64,000 nt of DNA from Candidatus Peribacteria bacterium RIFCSPHIGHO2_02_FULL_49_16 (GCA_001788955.1 MFXT01000023.1:1-64000); one strand, 5' to 3'; shown: positions 43,874 through 53,133, counted from the first letter of the stretch. Translations and numbers: made by a program. Notes: a model not told the origin generated them from the sequence alone.

Positions 43874-44338
43874 ATGGAGCTGCGGTATGCTGTTTCCATA
43901 GCAACCTTGTCCATTATCACCGGCGCAGAAACGGCCATACTTCGCACGAAAACGACGAACGTGCCGAGCGTGACAAAAAATATTGTGAGTCTGCTTAAAG
44001 ATATGGAGGAAACCATGAAAAGCGCCAATGGCCTTGGCCTTGCCGCGCCACAAGTGGGTCAATCTCTCCGTCTATGCCTCGCGTGCATCAACGATAAAAT
44101 CACTCCTCTGATTAATCCGGAAATTCTCTGGAAGAGTAACGAGGAAGAGATTGCCGAAGAGGGCTGTTTGAGTCTCCCGGGTATCTTTGTTCCCGTCCCG
44201 AGATCCCGATGCATCACATTGAATTTTATCGATCTGAAAGGACATTCACAAGAACGTAAACTCGCATCCATAGATGCACGCATCGTGCAGCATGAGCTTG
44301 ACCACCTCGAAGGAATACTTATTGTCGATTATCAATAG
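43874..44338 (+). CDS. def: Peptide deformylase
   Basis: A 154-aa enzyme removing the formyl group from nascent proteins. The three family motifs are present: GLGLAAPQVG near residue 53, EEGCLSLPG with the metal-binding Cys near 94, and QHELDHLEGIL with the H-E-x2-D-H metal site near 137. Length is on the short side of normal. It lies 6 bp upstream of gatB in a def-gatB translation pair. Confidence 0.96.
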   Translation: MELRYAVSIATLSIITGAETAILRTKTTNVPSVTKNIVSLLKDMEETMKSANGLGLAAPQVGQSLRLCLACINDKITPLINPEILWKSNEEEIAEEGCLSLPGIFVPVPRSRCITLNFIDLKGHSQERKLASIDARIVQHELDHLEGILIVDYQ

Positions 44339-44344
44339 AGAAAT

Positions 44345-45796
44345 ATGACTCTCCCGTTAGAAACAATTATTGGACTGGAAGTGCATGCCCAAATGAGCAC
44401 GCGAACAAAAATGTTCTGCGGGTGTGACAACGATGCATTCGGCAAGGCCGCTAACACGACAATTTGCCCAATCTGCACCGGACATCCGGGAACACTTCCC
44501 ACACCAAACGAAGAAGCAATTCGTACAGCAATTCGTACATCGTTGGCCTTAGGCTGCACGATACGAAAAGAATGTCATTTCGACCGAAAACATTACTTTT
44601 ACCCCGATCTCCCCTACGGATTTCAGATTTCCCAATACGATTTCCCTCTGGCAGAGCATGGGGAATTGAAATTTGATATACATAATCACAGCGGCAATAT
44701 TTTACACGAAAGCACATGCCGCATTACGCGTTTGCACATGGAAAATGATGCAGGAAAATTAACGCATCGCGGCAGCACCACACTCTGTGACTATAACCGG
44801 GCTGGCACACCGCTCATGGAAATCGTCACAGAACCGGATTTGCGCAGTGCACAGGAAGCTGTTGCATTTGCACAGGAACTGCGCCGTATACTTATCGCTC
44901 TTGATGCATCGCAGGCAGATATGTTTAAGGGCATGATGCGCTTTGATGCATCCATTTCCCTGCGAGAAAACGGAACAGAGAAACTTAATCCACGCAGCGA
45001 AATCAAGAATCTCAACTCGTTTAAATCACTCGAAAAAGCATTGCAGTATGAAGAGAAGCGACTGGTTGCACTCTGGAAAGAATGTAAAGGGCCGCTTCCA
45101 CACAACATCACCGTTGGTTGGCTGGACGACGAAGAGAAAACGAAGATCCTGCGGGAAAAAGAAGAAGCACAGGATTATCGATACTTCCCGGAACCGGATA
45201 TTCCCCCATTATACTTCTCCCAAAAGGACATTGACGAAATAAAGAGCCGTCTCCCTTCATTGCCACGAGAACGACAGCAGCAGTATATTTCTCTCGGACT
45301 CAACGAAAAGCAGGCACAGCAACTTATAGACCAACCAAAACTGTGTGTGATGTTTGATGCTGTCTATAAGAAAACCAACGATGCAAAGCGGGCAGCAAGT
45401 CTTGTTTTAACACAACTGCTGGGCTTTCTCAATACGCAAGAAAAGTCCGTTCATGATGGACCGGATGCTACGGCACTTCTGGAACTCATCGAACAGATTG
45501 ATAACGGAACCATCTCCGCACATGCCGGAAAAGAGGTTTTAGAAGCCATGACTCAAACCGGAAAATCTGCCTCCGTTCTTATTGAGGAAAAAGGACTTCG
45601 ACAAATTTCTGATGACAGAATCATTGATGATCTCGTTCAAAAAGCCATACAGGAAAATCCGAAAGCCGTTGGGGCCTACAAAAATGGAAAAAAGCAGGCA
45701 CTCGGCGCTATCGTTGGTTGGGTGATGAAGAAATCGAAGGGACAGGCAAATCCTGAAAAGGTGAATGCGATACTTAAAAAAGAGTTGCAGCAATAG
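44345..45796 (+). CDS. gatB: Aspartyl/glutamyl-tRNA amidotransferase subunit B
   Basis: A 483-aa GatB, the tRNA-binding and phosphorylating subunit of the GatCAB complex that makes Gln-tRNA(Gln) and/or Asn-tRNA(Asn). It has IGLEVHAQMSTRTKMFCGC near the start with zinc-binding Cys, CPICTGHPGTLP, DLPYGFQISQYDFPL, and the C-terminal helical/YqeY-like tail (residues about 330-483, ending NPEKVNAILKKELQQ). Length is standard. gatA and gatC are not in the window. Confidence 0.97.
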   Translation: MTLPLETIIGLEVHAQMSTRTKMFCGCDNDAFGKAANTTICPICTGHPGTLPTPNEEAIRTAIRTSLALGCTIRKECHFDRKHYFYPDLPYGFQISQYDFPLAEHGELKFDIHNHSGNILHESTCRITRLHMENDAGKLTHRGSTTLCDYNRAGTPLMEIVTEPDLRSAQEAVAFAQELRRILIALDASQADMFKGMMRFDASISLRENGTEKLNPRSEIKNLNSFKSLEKALQYEEKRLVALWKECKGPLPHNITVGWLDDEEKTKILREKEEAQDYRYFPEPDIPPLYFSQKDIDEIKSRLPSLPRERQQQYISLGLNEKQAQQLIDQPKLCVMFDAVYKKTNDAKRAASLVLTQLLGFLNTQEKSVHDGPDATALLELIEQIDNGTISAHAGKEVLEAMTQTGKSASVLIEEKGLRQISDDRIIDDLVQKAIQENPKAVGAYKNGKKQALGAIVGWVMKKSKGQANPEKVNAILKKELQQ

Positions 45797-45799
45797 AAA

Positions 45800-46360
45800 C
45801 TATTCCACCCGCGACATGTACATTCCCGTCTCCGTATTCACCCGCACCTTGTCACCTTCATGAAGAAAAAGAGGAACATTGATGATTATGCCGCTCTCAA
45901 GCTTTGCCGGCTTGGTCCCTCCGGTCGCCGTATCGCCTTTCACTCCGGGCATCGTTTCGATGATCTTCATATCCACTGTGGATTTTAGTTGAACACCGAT
46001 GGGCTTTCCATTAAAAGAGAGAACATCTACTTCACATCCTTCTACAAAATACTGCGCGGCATCTCCAATAACATCTGCGGGAAGTGCAAATTGATCGTAA
46101 TCATTGAGATCCATAAATGTGTGTGAGGAATCATTGCCATACAAATATTGCACGCGCCGATATCCGAGCTCTGCGGGCTCGATTTTTTCACTGCCCTGAA
46201 AATTCTCCGAAATCACCGCCCCTGTAACTAGATTCCGCAATTTACACTGCATATTTGCCTTGCTCTGACTTTTACGACCGAATTTTGATGAAACAATATA
46301 ATATGGCGTCCCATTCAGATTAATCGCACGACCGGGCTTGAGATCGGTAATTTCATACAT
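45800..46360 (-). CDS. efp: Elongation factor P
   Basis: A 186-aa three-domain beta-barrel protein that relieves ribosome stalling at polyproline. The first domain begins MYEITDLKPGRAINLNGTPYYIV, and the C-terminus GGTKPAKLESGIIINVPLFLHEGDKVRVNTETG is canonical. The loop that normally reads KPGKG and carries the modified Lys or Arg reads KFGRKSQSKANMQC here and is about three residues longer, with several basic residues and no Pro-Gly. Convergent with gatB, 3 bp apart. Confidence 0.96.
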   Translation of the reverse strand: MYEITDLKPGRAINLNGTPYYIVSSKFGRKSQSKANMQCKLRNLVTGAVISENFQGSEKIEPAELGYRRVQYLYGNDSSHTFMDLNDYDQFALPADVIGDAAQYFVEGCEVDVLSFNGKPIGVQLKSTVDMKIIETMPGVKGDTATGGTKPAKLESGIIINVPLFLHEGDKVRVNTETGMYMSRVE

Positions 46361-46370
46361 AGAGCATAGG

Positions 46371-46394
46371 AAGCTAAGAAGCTAAGAAGCTAAA
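46371..46394. repeat. Three tandem copies of an 8-bp unit
   Basis: AAGCTAAG is repeated three times (last copy ends in A). It forms the 3' end of the FecR-DUF5667 gene and the spacer before efp. On the minus strand each unit contains TAG, giving stops in more than one frame. Confidence 0.7.
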
Positions 46395-48193
46395 TCAATC
46401 TGTTTCCGTCGAAGTTCCTGGATGGCAAAACGAATAACACGCAAGAGTTCGCTTCCTTCCGGAAATTCCAGATACATACGTCGCAAAATTCGCCCTTCAT
46501 CACGATGCCCTTCTATATGACGCAATTCCTCCAGAAGCTGATTACGACGACTGCGTGGCAATGTATAGGTCACAAACACTCTGTAATGTACATCCTTCAC
46601 AAATTCCTCCAATTCCTCCTCTGTAAGAGGCGGCAGTTCGGCACTTTTTCGAGGCAAGTACGAGAGCAACACACCGAGTATTTTCTTTTGTATAGCACTA
46701 CCATCTCCGTGCTCATCAAGAAGAACAGACGTTCGTGATAGCAGCATGTGCGCCTCCCGACGAGCAGGAAGCGAAAGACGATTCTGTGAAATCAGCGCTA
46801 ATGCCGGTTCTAATTCTGTAAAATGCTTTTCGAGTTTTTCCGGATCATAAGCGTTCTCGGAAAGAGCGGCCAAGCGATCCAAAAGAAACACTTCATCAAT
46901 ATCCTGTTTCTCTGCATCATCCTGATGAATAGACGCGCCCGCTTCAAGAATCGCTTGCTTGAGCAAATACAAATCATCATCAGGAAGAACTGCTCCAATA
47001 GCCGCCGCATCTTCCGCAAGAGAGCTACGAAGCAATTCCTGCGCAAAGATATCTTGATCGATGTAACCGGCAACAGCCAAAACTGCCTCCTCGTATTCTT
47101 TCAAAGGAAAATACACCTCTTCGTTTCCGTTCTCCAAAAGAGCGAGTGCTTCATTCAGACGCATCTCTGCCTGATTCAGTTGCTTTTTAACACGTGTTTC
47201 CTCATCAAACGTCAGTAACGTATCAACTGCTTCTGCAGCACGTTTTACCCGGTACAGCGGAGATGTTGGCAGAATTCCTGCCATAGCGATACGCTGTTCT
47301 TTTTGCCATGCAGCGACCTCCTGGCGATGAACTGCATCCCGTTCAAGATTTTGTTCTATCCAGGCAAGTGCATATTCTCGCGGTTGCATGGGCGTTACAT
47401 ACGGTACATTGTCCTGCCATATTTGGATTCGTTCTCCGGCAACAAGTGAAAGTTTGCGCTGCTCATACACAATCTCTGCACGCCGGTTCCACACACTCAC
47501 TTCTGTCAAAGAATTCTCTGTAACAGAAATGCTCCCTTCCTGCACAAAGATCGTGCTCAATGCTGTCTGTATCGATAGAGGTTCTACGCCATACGGCAGA
47601 AGTCCCTGCACCCAGATTGTTCCTTCAAGAAGGACGAGACTCGGCTCTCCAATGGTATCCTGCGGACGATTAGAGAGATCGCGCACATGGACACGCGTCG
47701 ATGGCGCCAGACGCACGACACCGTCATCATGAAAAACAATCGTCAATTCACCATCAGGTCCCGTGCGAAATTCCCGATTATTGTCCAACACAAGCTGCTT
47801 GCCGAGCGGTTCCCATCCACCCGATTCACCGAATACATATGTGGTTCCGCTGGTCGGAAAGATGAATACGGATGATCCTGCGGTTGTTTCTGATGCAAAA
47901 AAGAGAAGAGGACTCGACCGAATCACGATCGCAACAAGGATAATGGCAACAACCCACTTTGGGAAAAACCAGAGTGAAGAAGAATGTTTCTTCTGCTTTA
48001 GACAAGCAACAACATGTATCCAAATACGAAAAATGGCATCTGCAGGAATACATGTTTCCCGGCTCGTCTGCAGTACCGCACGTGCATGTGAAGGAGAAAT
48101 TTTTTCCCGAACACGCATCCATATGTCTTCCCTCTGCCGATCAGATGCAGAGAGAGAGGACCGAAGAACGATGATCTGGGAGAGGAAGGACAT
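46382..48193 (-). CDS. FecR/DUF5667 membrane protein, likely anti-sigma factor
   Basis: A 603-aa protein. The cytoplasmic N-terminus of about 75 residues is followed by one membrane helix (about 76-92). A FecR-like beta domain lies outside (about 120-260, LVLDNNREFRTGPDGELTIVFHDDGVVRLAPST and VLLEGTIWVQG). A DUF5667-type helical region then begins LPTSPLYRVKRAAEAVDTLLTFDEETRVKKQL near residue 310, with a related second unit at LPDDDLYLLKQAILEAG. It lies 33 bp downstream of an ECF sigma-factor gene. The topology and linkage suggest an anti-sigma factor that senses an envelope signal. DUF5667 function is unknown. Confidence 0.8.
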   Translation of the reverse strand: MSFLSQIIVLRSSLSASDRQREDIWMRVREKISPSHARAVLQTSRETCIPADAIFRIWIHVVACLKQKKHSSSLWFFPKWVVAIILVAIVIRSSPLLFFASETTAGSSVFIFPTSGTTYVFGESGGWEPLGKQLVLDNNREFRTGPDGELTIVFHDDGVVRLAPSTRVHVRDLSNRPQDTIGEPSLVLLEGTIWVQGLLPYGVEPLSIQTALSTIFVQEGSISVTENSLTEVSVWNRRAEIVYEQRKLSLVAGERIQIWQDNVPYVTPMQPREYALAWIEQNLERDAVHRQEVAAWQKEQRIAMAGILPTSPLYRVKRAAEAVDTLLTFDEETRVKKQLNQAEMRLNEALALLENGNEEVYFPLKEYEEAVLAVAGYIDQDIFAQELLRSSLAEDAAAIGAVLPDDDLYLLKQAILEAGASIHQDDAEKQDIDEVFLLDRLAALSENAYDPEKLEKHFTELEPALALISQNRLSLPARREAHMLLSRTSVLLDEHGDGSAIQKKILGVLLSYLPRKSAELPPLTEEELEEFVKDVHYRVFVTYTLPRSRRNQLLEELRHIEGHRDEGRILRRMYLEFPEGSELLRVIRFAIQELRRKQIDLAS

Positions 48194-48226
48194 GTCGATT
48201 ATAAAAACGAAAAATAATGGCTTCTG

Positions 48227-48796
48227 TTACGATATTTGGCTTAATTCTGGGGAAAGATGCTGTTCGAGCTTCCGAAGTGCACGAAGCTTGAGCACACGCA
48301 CACCCCCTTCTGTTATCCGAAGCACTTTTGCCACCTCTTTATGAGAGAGATCGGCAATAAAGGATAAAATAAGCACTTCACGATACCGATATGGTAATTT
48401 GTCCAGTGCTCTACGAACAAGATAAAATGTTTCCCGCTCTGCAAAGTAGCCTTGCGGCGTATTAAGCGTATCCGGATCAATGAGTGTTTCTGGTAATTCC
48501 TCAAAACCGCGGCGTGCTCGGTACACATCAATGATCGCGTGACGCGCTATGCGAAACAGCCATGCAGAAAAGGGAATATTCTTCTTAAAAGAATAGGTAT
48601 GCAACTTTTCCCATACTTTTACAAAAATGTCTGCCACCGTATCTTCCGCTACATCTTGCGGAAGGCGAAAAACGGTGTAGCGATACACTTGTGCGAAAAA
48701 TGCCTTATAAAGCTGCTCAAACGCTGATGTATCCCCATTTTGCGCTCTGTGCACACAATTCTGCAGCTCTTGCTCCGATGGTTGATCGAGTATCAT
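48227..48796 (-). CDS. ECF-type RNA polymerase sigma factor
   Basis: A 189-aa sigma-70-family protein with only regions 2 and 4. Region 2 is FEQLYKAFFAQVYRYTVFRL... VADIFVKVWEKLHTYSF with SAWLFRIARHAIIDVYR near residues 25-95. Region 4 is LPYRYREVLILSFIADLSHKEVAKVLRITEGGVRVLKLRALRKL near 130-175. ECF factors redirect transcription to a small stress or envelope regulon and are usually held by a cognate anti-sigma factor, here the adjacent FecR-DUF5667 protein. The two genes form a minus-strand pair. Confidence 0.93.
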   Translation of the reverse strand: MILDQPSEQELQNCVHRAQNGDTSAFEQLYKAFFAQVYRYTVFRLPQDVAEDTVADIFVKVWEKLHTYSFKKNIPFSAWLFRIARHAIIDVYRARRGFEELPETLIDPDTLNTPQGYFAERETFYLVRRALDKLPYRYREVLILSFIADLSHKEVAKVLRITEGGVRVLKLRALRKLEQHLSPELSQIS

Positions 48797-48823
48797 GGAA
48801 ACAGGAGTATACCTGACTATTCA

Positions 48824-50212
48824 TTATTCACGCTCTGTGTTCTTACTCGGAATATACACTCCCAAAAGCATCCACATCGTGTACGCCACGGCACTGGATT
48901 CGAAGGAATGCAAAAACAGTGCAACTATTGATATTCCTAAAAAAGAAAGGAATATCGATGAATGGACGATGGGAAAGAGTTGGGCGAAGGCTGGAGGATG
49001 AGGAATGAGCCGTTGTAAAAGAAGAATGAGTAATGTGCTATAGAAAACGAGACCCAAAACTCCTAACTCGATACCAATCTGCAAGTACCAGTTTTCAGGA
49101 AGAAGCGGGCAGATGCAGGGAATATCAGGTTGTACTTGTTGATCTCCGGTAAAAACACAAAGATTTGGATGTGCTTTTGCCCATGCAAAATCAGCACCTT
49201 CTTCGAGGAACACACAAGGATCTGCGGTGCGGTTGGTTGCCGGACCGGCAGTACCGAGGCCGAGGCCGAGAGGATGCGCGGCAATGATCTGGATCGCTTC
49301 GAGAGAGCGGTGGAAATGATCGCGAGAAGAAGCAGCACGCAGCACTACATCTGGGAACAGAATGCTTCCCATTACAACAAGAACGAATAACCCAGTAAGT
49401 ACATACTTGAAGAACTTTCTGCTTATTTTTTTTCTATTCAGCCATATCGCTCCCCCAAGAACGACTACGGCTCCGATCCAGGCGGCACGGGAGAAAGTCA
49501 ATACAAGAGCAGCAAGGAGGAGAATGAGAGTAAGCAGATACCCCCTCCGCTTGTCACTTTGCATCAGTATTGTTACAACAATGCTTAGTGGAATAAGAAG
49601 CCAAACACCAAGTTGATTGGGGCCGCTGAAGGTGGATTGGATGCGACGAATATTGGTTCCGCCGATTTGCTGGAAGGCGGCAAGCGGTTCGCCGGGAACA
49701 TACAAAGAATGAAGATCGGAGTAGCCGAGCCATGTGAAAAAAGATTGAGACAGAAAGAAAGTAAGAACACCGTAGGCGGCAATGAGCGAACCGACAAAAA
49801 GGAGTGAGTAGGAAACAAGAAACAAAAAGCGATCCGACCAATCAACGCGGCGAAGGAGAAGGAAAAGACAAAGGGGAAAGAGTGTGTATTTGAAACCGTA
49901 TATGAAATGGAGAAGGGAGAATGGAGAATGGAGAATGGGAACGAGAAACCCAAGAACAAGCATTCCCAGAATCAATCCATCGAGAATATCCATTCTGAAA
50001 GCTCCTGCTTGAAGATGAAAAGTTTTTCGTATTTCAATAGTAACAATGATGAACACCACCCCCAATATCACTTCCTTCCACATGACCAACCCCATCATCG
50101 GAGAATGACCCGGTCCTTGAAACATTTCCGTTCCCACCGTCACCAAAAACGCATGAAACGGCAAGAATCCCATCAGTAAAAGCACCAACCATTCACGAAT
50201 TCTCTGCAACAT
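48824..50212 (-). CDS. O-antigen ligase/Wzy-like polymerase membrane protein
   Basis: A 462-aa protein with about 11-12 membrane helices. A large loop near residues 330-400 contains the pattern typical of Wzy_C/WaaL proteins (HPLGLGLGTAGPATNR... followed by PENWYLQIGIELGVLGLVFY). TFSGPNQLGVWLLIPLS and LTFSRAAWIGAVV earlier are also characteristic of the O-antigen ligase family. It would polymerise or ligate surface polysaccharide outside the membrane. ATG 50212 gives a hydrophobic start; an 18-codon upstream extension is unlikely. The gene shares the region with epimerase, WecG and GT2 genes. Confidence 0.85.
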   Translation of the reverse strand: MLQRIREWLVLLLMGFLPFHAFLVTVGTEMFQGPGHSPMMGLVMWKEVILGVVFIIVTIEIRKTFHLQAGAFRMDILDGLILGMLVLGFLVPILHSPFSLLHFIYGFKYTLFPLCLFLLLRRVDWSDRFLFLVSYSLLFVGSLIAAYGVLTFFLSQSFFTWLGYSDLHSLYVPGEPLAAFQQIGGTNIRRIQSTFSGPNQLGVWLLIPLSIVVTILMQSDKRRGYLLTLILLLAALVLTFSRAAWIGAVVVLGGAIWLNRKKISRKFFKYVLTGLFVLVVMGSILFPDVVLRAASSRDHFHRSLEAIQIIAAHPLGLGLGTAGPATNRTADPCVFLEEGADFAWAKAHPNLCVFTGDQQVQPDIPCICPLLPENWYLQIGIELGVLGLVFYSTLLILLLQRLIPHPPAFAQLFPIVHSSIFLSFLGISIVALFLHSFESSAVAYTMWMLLGVYIPSKNTERE

Positions 50213-50327
50213 CGTGCAAATCCTACAACCTACAGCCACATTCCGCCCAGCCCTTTCTGTCTGCATGCACGCAAAATAGTATATTTTCCTTATAATGAGT
50301 CTGATAACCTATAATCTATAAATTCCT

Positions 50328-51317
50328 ATGCCAAAAAAACGCATTCTTGTCACAGGCGGCGCCGGCTTCATTGGATCGAATTTTTGCAATACGCACGCGG
50401 AAACGTATGACGTGGTGGCACTCGATAATCTCTTCCTCGGTGATCCAAAACACCTGTCATCTGATGTCACCTTCATCGAAGGAGACGCGGCAAATCGAAA
50501 GACACTCGATGCTCTTGGAGAGTTTAAGTACATCATTCACTTTGCGGGCACGTCATCCGGGCCCATGTTTCAACATGATCTTATTGGTTCTTACAAAAAC
50601 AGTATTCTCTCGCATCTCGAAGTTCTCGAATATGCAAAGCGCAGCAGCGTACAAAAAGTTCTCTATGCATCGACATCCTCCTTATATGGCAATACATCTT
50701 CCCCATTAAAAGAAGATTGCCCGCCTATTCCAACCAATCATTATTCGGTTACAAAGATCACGATGGAGCATATCAGTGAATGTTTTCATCGGACGCATCC
50801 GGAATTGGAAACGATCGGATTTCGATTCATGTCGGTCTACGGACCCAACGAAGAACATAAAGGTATATACGCAAACCTCATCAGCCAATTCATCTGGGCA
50901 ATGCAGAGAGGAGAACAACCAATCATTTATGGAGACGGACTACAAACACGGGACTTTACCAATGTCAAAGACGTCGTTCAAGGGATCACTCTTGCCATGG
51001 AAACGGAGAAAAAACTCGAAAATAACATTTTCAACATCGGCACTGGAACAACCGCGAGAGTTGTAGACCTTGTAAAAATGATCAACGAAGCACTCGAAAC
51101 CTCCATCGAGCCGCATCACATCGAAAATCCGGTTACGGAAGGATACATCCGAATGCAGCAAGCCGACATTACAAAAATCCGATTAATTCTTGGCTATACA
51201 CCATCTGTATCATTGAAAGATGGTATTCGTCGCATCATCGAAGAGCGCAAATGCAATGCACAATACTCTGACCGCGACCGCACTCGGCAAGCCAATGCCA
51301 TTCCAAAAAAGGCGTGA
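50328..51317 (+). CDS. NAD-dependent nucleotide-sugar epimerase/dehydratase
   Basis: A 329-aa extended SDR enzyme. It has the NAD motif ILVTGGAGFIGSNF, a catalytic Thr/Ser region ASTSSLYGN and NHYSVTKITMEH (Y-x3-K). VVQGITLAME follows the usual VKDVV pattern and FNIGTGTTARVVDLV is the C-terminal substrate-domain signature. It resembles UDP-glucose 4-epimerase or UDP-GlcNAc epimerases; the exact substrate is not decided. Two -10-like TATAAT sequences lie upstream (50289-50294 and 50309-50314). Confidence 0.9.
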   Translation: MPKKRILVTGGAGFIGSNFCNTHAETYDVVALDNLFLGDPKHLSSDVTFIEGDAANRKTLDALGEFKYIIHFAGTSSGPMFQHDLIGSYKNSILSHLEVLEYAKRSSVQKVLYASTSSLYGNTSSPLKEDCPPIPTNHYSVTKITMEHISECFHRTHPELETIGFRFMSVYGPNEEHKGIYANLISQFIWAMQRGEQPIIYGDGLQTRDFTNVKDVVQGITLAMETEKKLENNIFNIGTGTTARVVDLVKMINEALETSIEPHHIENPVTEGYIRMQQADITKIRLILGYTPSVSLKDGIRRIIEERKCNAQYSDRDRTRQANAIPKKA

Positions 51318-51366
51318 AAGTAACCAATGCCGAAGAGTATCTCTGGTCTGCAGAGCACAAATTTGG

Positions 51367-51372
51367 TATAAT
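51367..51372 (+). promoter_or_regulatory. -10 box of the small membrane-anchored protein
   Basis: TATAAT ends 11 bp before the ATG at 51384. Confidence 0.5.
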
Positions 51373-51383
51373 AGACATGTCAC

Positions 51384-51701
51384 ATGGAAATACACTTCCT
51401 TCATCGTAAACGCTACGTCGGTACGGTTTTTTGGGCATTATTGATCTGCGCGGTCATCGTCACTGTCACATCATTTCTTGGTCGTGCAGCACGCAATCTC
51501 AATGCCGCAGTCATTGATAAACCCGACATTGCCATCTATCTTCTTCTTCCGAAAGAAGATATCTATGCAACAACACTCCTGAAAGAAACAGACAAAGAGC
51601 GTCAATATATCGCCAAAACACCGAACGGGCCGAAATTTGTGAAACTCGTAAAGGGAGAAAAGGAATGGTACGTAGGATTGATAGAAAATTTACACGAGTG
51701 A
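51384..51701 (+). CDS. Small membrane-anchored protein of unknown function
   Basis: A 105-aa protein with one N-terminal helix (residues about 12-32, YVGTVFWALLICAVIVTVTSF) and an extracytoplasmic-looking domain of about 70 residues ending in VGLIENLHE. No family was recognised. A clean TATAAT upstream supports expression. Its 3' end overlaps the convergent WecG gene by 12 bp. The predicted outer domain contains YLLLPKEDIYATTLLKETD, which looks like a compact alpha/beta fold. Confidence 0.65.
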   Translation: MEIHFLHRKRYVGTVFWALLICAVIVTVTSFLGRAARNLNAAVIDKPDIAIYLLLPKEDIYATTLLKETDKERQYIAKTPNGPKFVKLVKGEKEWYVGLIENLHE

Positions 51702-52436
51702 GGAGATACGAGCCTTTCCGTATCTCATCACCAACCACGGAAACACCATCACTGCAGTACAGATTCTTCGGATCCTCCACGGTTCCCGGATCATACGCCA
51801 CAACCATTCCAATCCTATTCTCTGCATCCACATGGGTGCCCGCTTTACCTTGCCTGCAAGAAAATCAAAAGTACCACCTACTCCCATCGCAGTGCGCACA
51901 CTCGGCATTTTGTGCAAATTCCGAGAAATCCACATATCCTGTTCCGGCGAACCGTATGCTACGAATAATAATACGGGCTTTGCCTTATTCACGCGCTGGA
52001 TAATCTCATCCAGATCCTCATCACGCGGCGATCCTTCATATACTCCAACGACATGCAATTGCGGATTTTGTTCTCGCAAAGCAAGAAAAGCACAATGAGC
52101 AACGCCATCTCTTCCCCCTAAGAAAAACACCGGCGTATCTTCATGTAATTCCCGACAGACACGTGCGACAACATCCACTCCTGCCACTCTCTCCAATAAG
52201 ATCTGCTCTGTTTTACGTGCAGCCCAGAGAAGTCCCGCACTATCGGGAACATTCAGTGCTGCCTTTTGAAGTACGGAAAAAAATGCCGGATTGTGAAACG
52301 CTTCTACAAGCATCTCGCTATTCGGCGTCATGACATGATGCTGCAGGTCAGATGAAAGCATCTCCTGTATGCGCAGGGTAGCCTCTTGTAGTGAAATCGA
52401 ATCAATCGGGACGCCCAGAATAGAAATGCGTGGCAT
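51690..52436 (-). CDS. WecG/TagA/CpsF-family glycosyltransferase
   Basis: A 248-aa GT26 enzyme. It has LGVPIDSISLQEA at the start, MTPNSEMLVEAFHNP with a conserved Asn/Glu, LNVPDSAGLLWAARK with the catalytic-type Asp, RVAGVDVV, and FVAYGSPEQDMWISRN... GVGGTFDFLAGKVKRAPMWMQRIGLEWLWRMIREPWR. The family transfers ManNAc or ManNAcA from UDP-sugar onto a polyprenyl-linked GlcNAc. It is the last gene of a minus-strand unit trmD-EamA-DUF167-WecG and works with the polysaccharide genes nearby. Confidence 0.95.
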   Translation of the reverse strand: MPRISILGVPIDSISLQEATLRIQEMLSSDLQHHVMTPNSEMLVEAFHNPAFFSVLQKAALNVPDSAGLLWAARKTEQILLERVAGVDVVARVCRELHEDTPVFFLGGRDGVAHCAFLALREQNPQLHVVGVYEGSPRDEDLDEIIQRVNKAKPVLLFVAYGSPEQDMWISRNLHKMPSVRTAMGVGGTFDFLAGKVKRAPMWMQRIGLEWLWRMIREPWRIRRICTAVMVFPWLVMRYGKARISSLV

Positions 52437-52448
52437 GTATGCAGAATA

Positions 52449-52718
52449 TCATGTACGCCGCACCCTCATGAACTTCCTTCTCTCCTTTTTCCCAGAAAGA
52501 ATCTCAATATTCTCTCGTGCCACACCACATTCTATAGAAAGCAGATTAATAAGTTCCCTATTGGCCCTTCCATTTTCCGCGGCTGTCGCAAGATCAATCT
52601 TCACGCTTCCGTCATCCAGAATGCCGGTGATGCGGGAATGCGCAGCATGCGGACGGACGCGCACAGTGAATGTGATACTACGGTTATTCTGTAATGCTTT
52701 TTGATAACGCTCAAACAT
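52449..52718 (-). CDS. DUF167/YggU-family protein
   Basis: An 89-aa protein with VRVRPHAAHSRITGILDDG, VKIDLATAAENGRANRELINLLS and IEILSGKKERRKFMRV, the marks of DUF167. Members are small alpha/beta proteins of unknown function. The gene starts directly at the end of the EamA gene (no spacer) and is 12 bp before WecG. Confidence 0.92.
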   Translation of the reverse strand: MFERYQKALQNNRSITFTVRVRPHAAHSRITGILDDGSVKIDLATAAENGRANRELINLLSIECGVARENIEILSGKKERRKFMRVRRT

Positions 52719-53129
52719 TCATAATGCCAAAAGAAACATCGCAAGGAGTGCGGAAGTGATTCCGGCAACCTGTCGAATTCCGATCTCTTCCTGCAAAAGG
52801 AAATAAGCAAGAATGATCGTCACAAGAGGATAAAGCGCGGTGACGGCCACAACGACAGACACTTTGCCGCTGCGCATAGCAAAGACAAAAGGAATATAAC
52901 TCACACTCATGCATAAACCTCCGGCAAGCGCGTATACGGAACCACGCGAAAAGAATGATGAAGGAAAACCACCGGACAGAAGAGCAAGAAAAGCGATCGG
53001 AATACTCATAAGCATCGTGAAAAAAAGCACCTGATACGGATGCAGATGCACCGATGCCAACTTTAAAAAGAATCCCCATAACCCCCATCCAATCATTGTC
53101 AGAAATGCCAAGAAAAACCATGTCGGCAT
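52719..53129 (-). CDS. Half-size EamA/DMT transporter
   Basis: A 136-aa membrane protein with four or five helices, equivalent to one EamA repeat. WGLWGFFLKLASVHLHPYQVLFF and VVAVTALYPLVTIILAYFLLQEEIGIRQVAGITSALLAMFLLA are typical. Full DMT exporters have two such repeats, so this one may work as a homodimer, like SMR proteins. ATG 53129 is chosen over a start 15 codons upstream. It lies 4 bp after trmD. Confidence 0.85.
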   Translation of the reverse strand: MPTWFFLAFLTMIGWGLWGFFLKLASVHLHPYQVLFFTMLMSIPIAFLALLSGGFPSSFFSRGSVYALAGGLCMSVSYIPFVFAMRSGKVSVVVAVTALYPLVTIILAYFLLQEEIGIRQVAGITSALLAMFLLAL

Positions 53130-53133
53130 ATGT

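Noticed and set aside
15740-48990. Similar strings at about 15,741-15,757 and 48,965-48,985 (CTTTCGCCCAGCTCTTT-like)
   Set aside because: Only about 14 of 16 bases agree and the second lies in normal coding sequence of the Wzy-like gene, so chance is likely.
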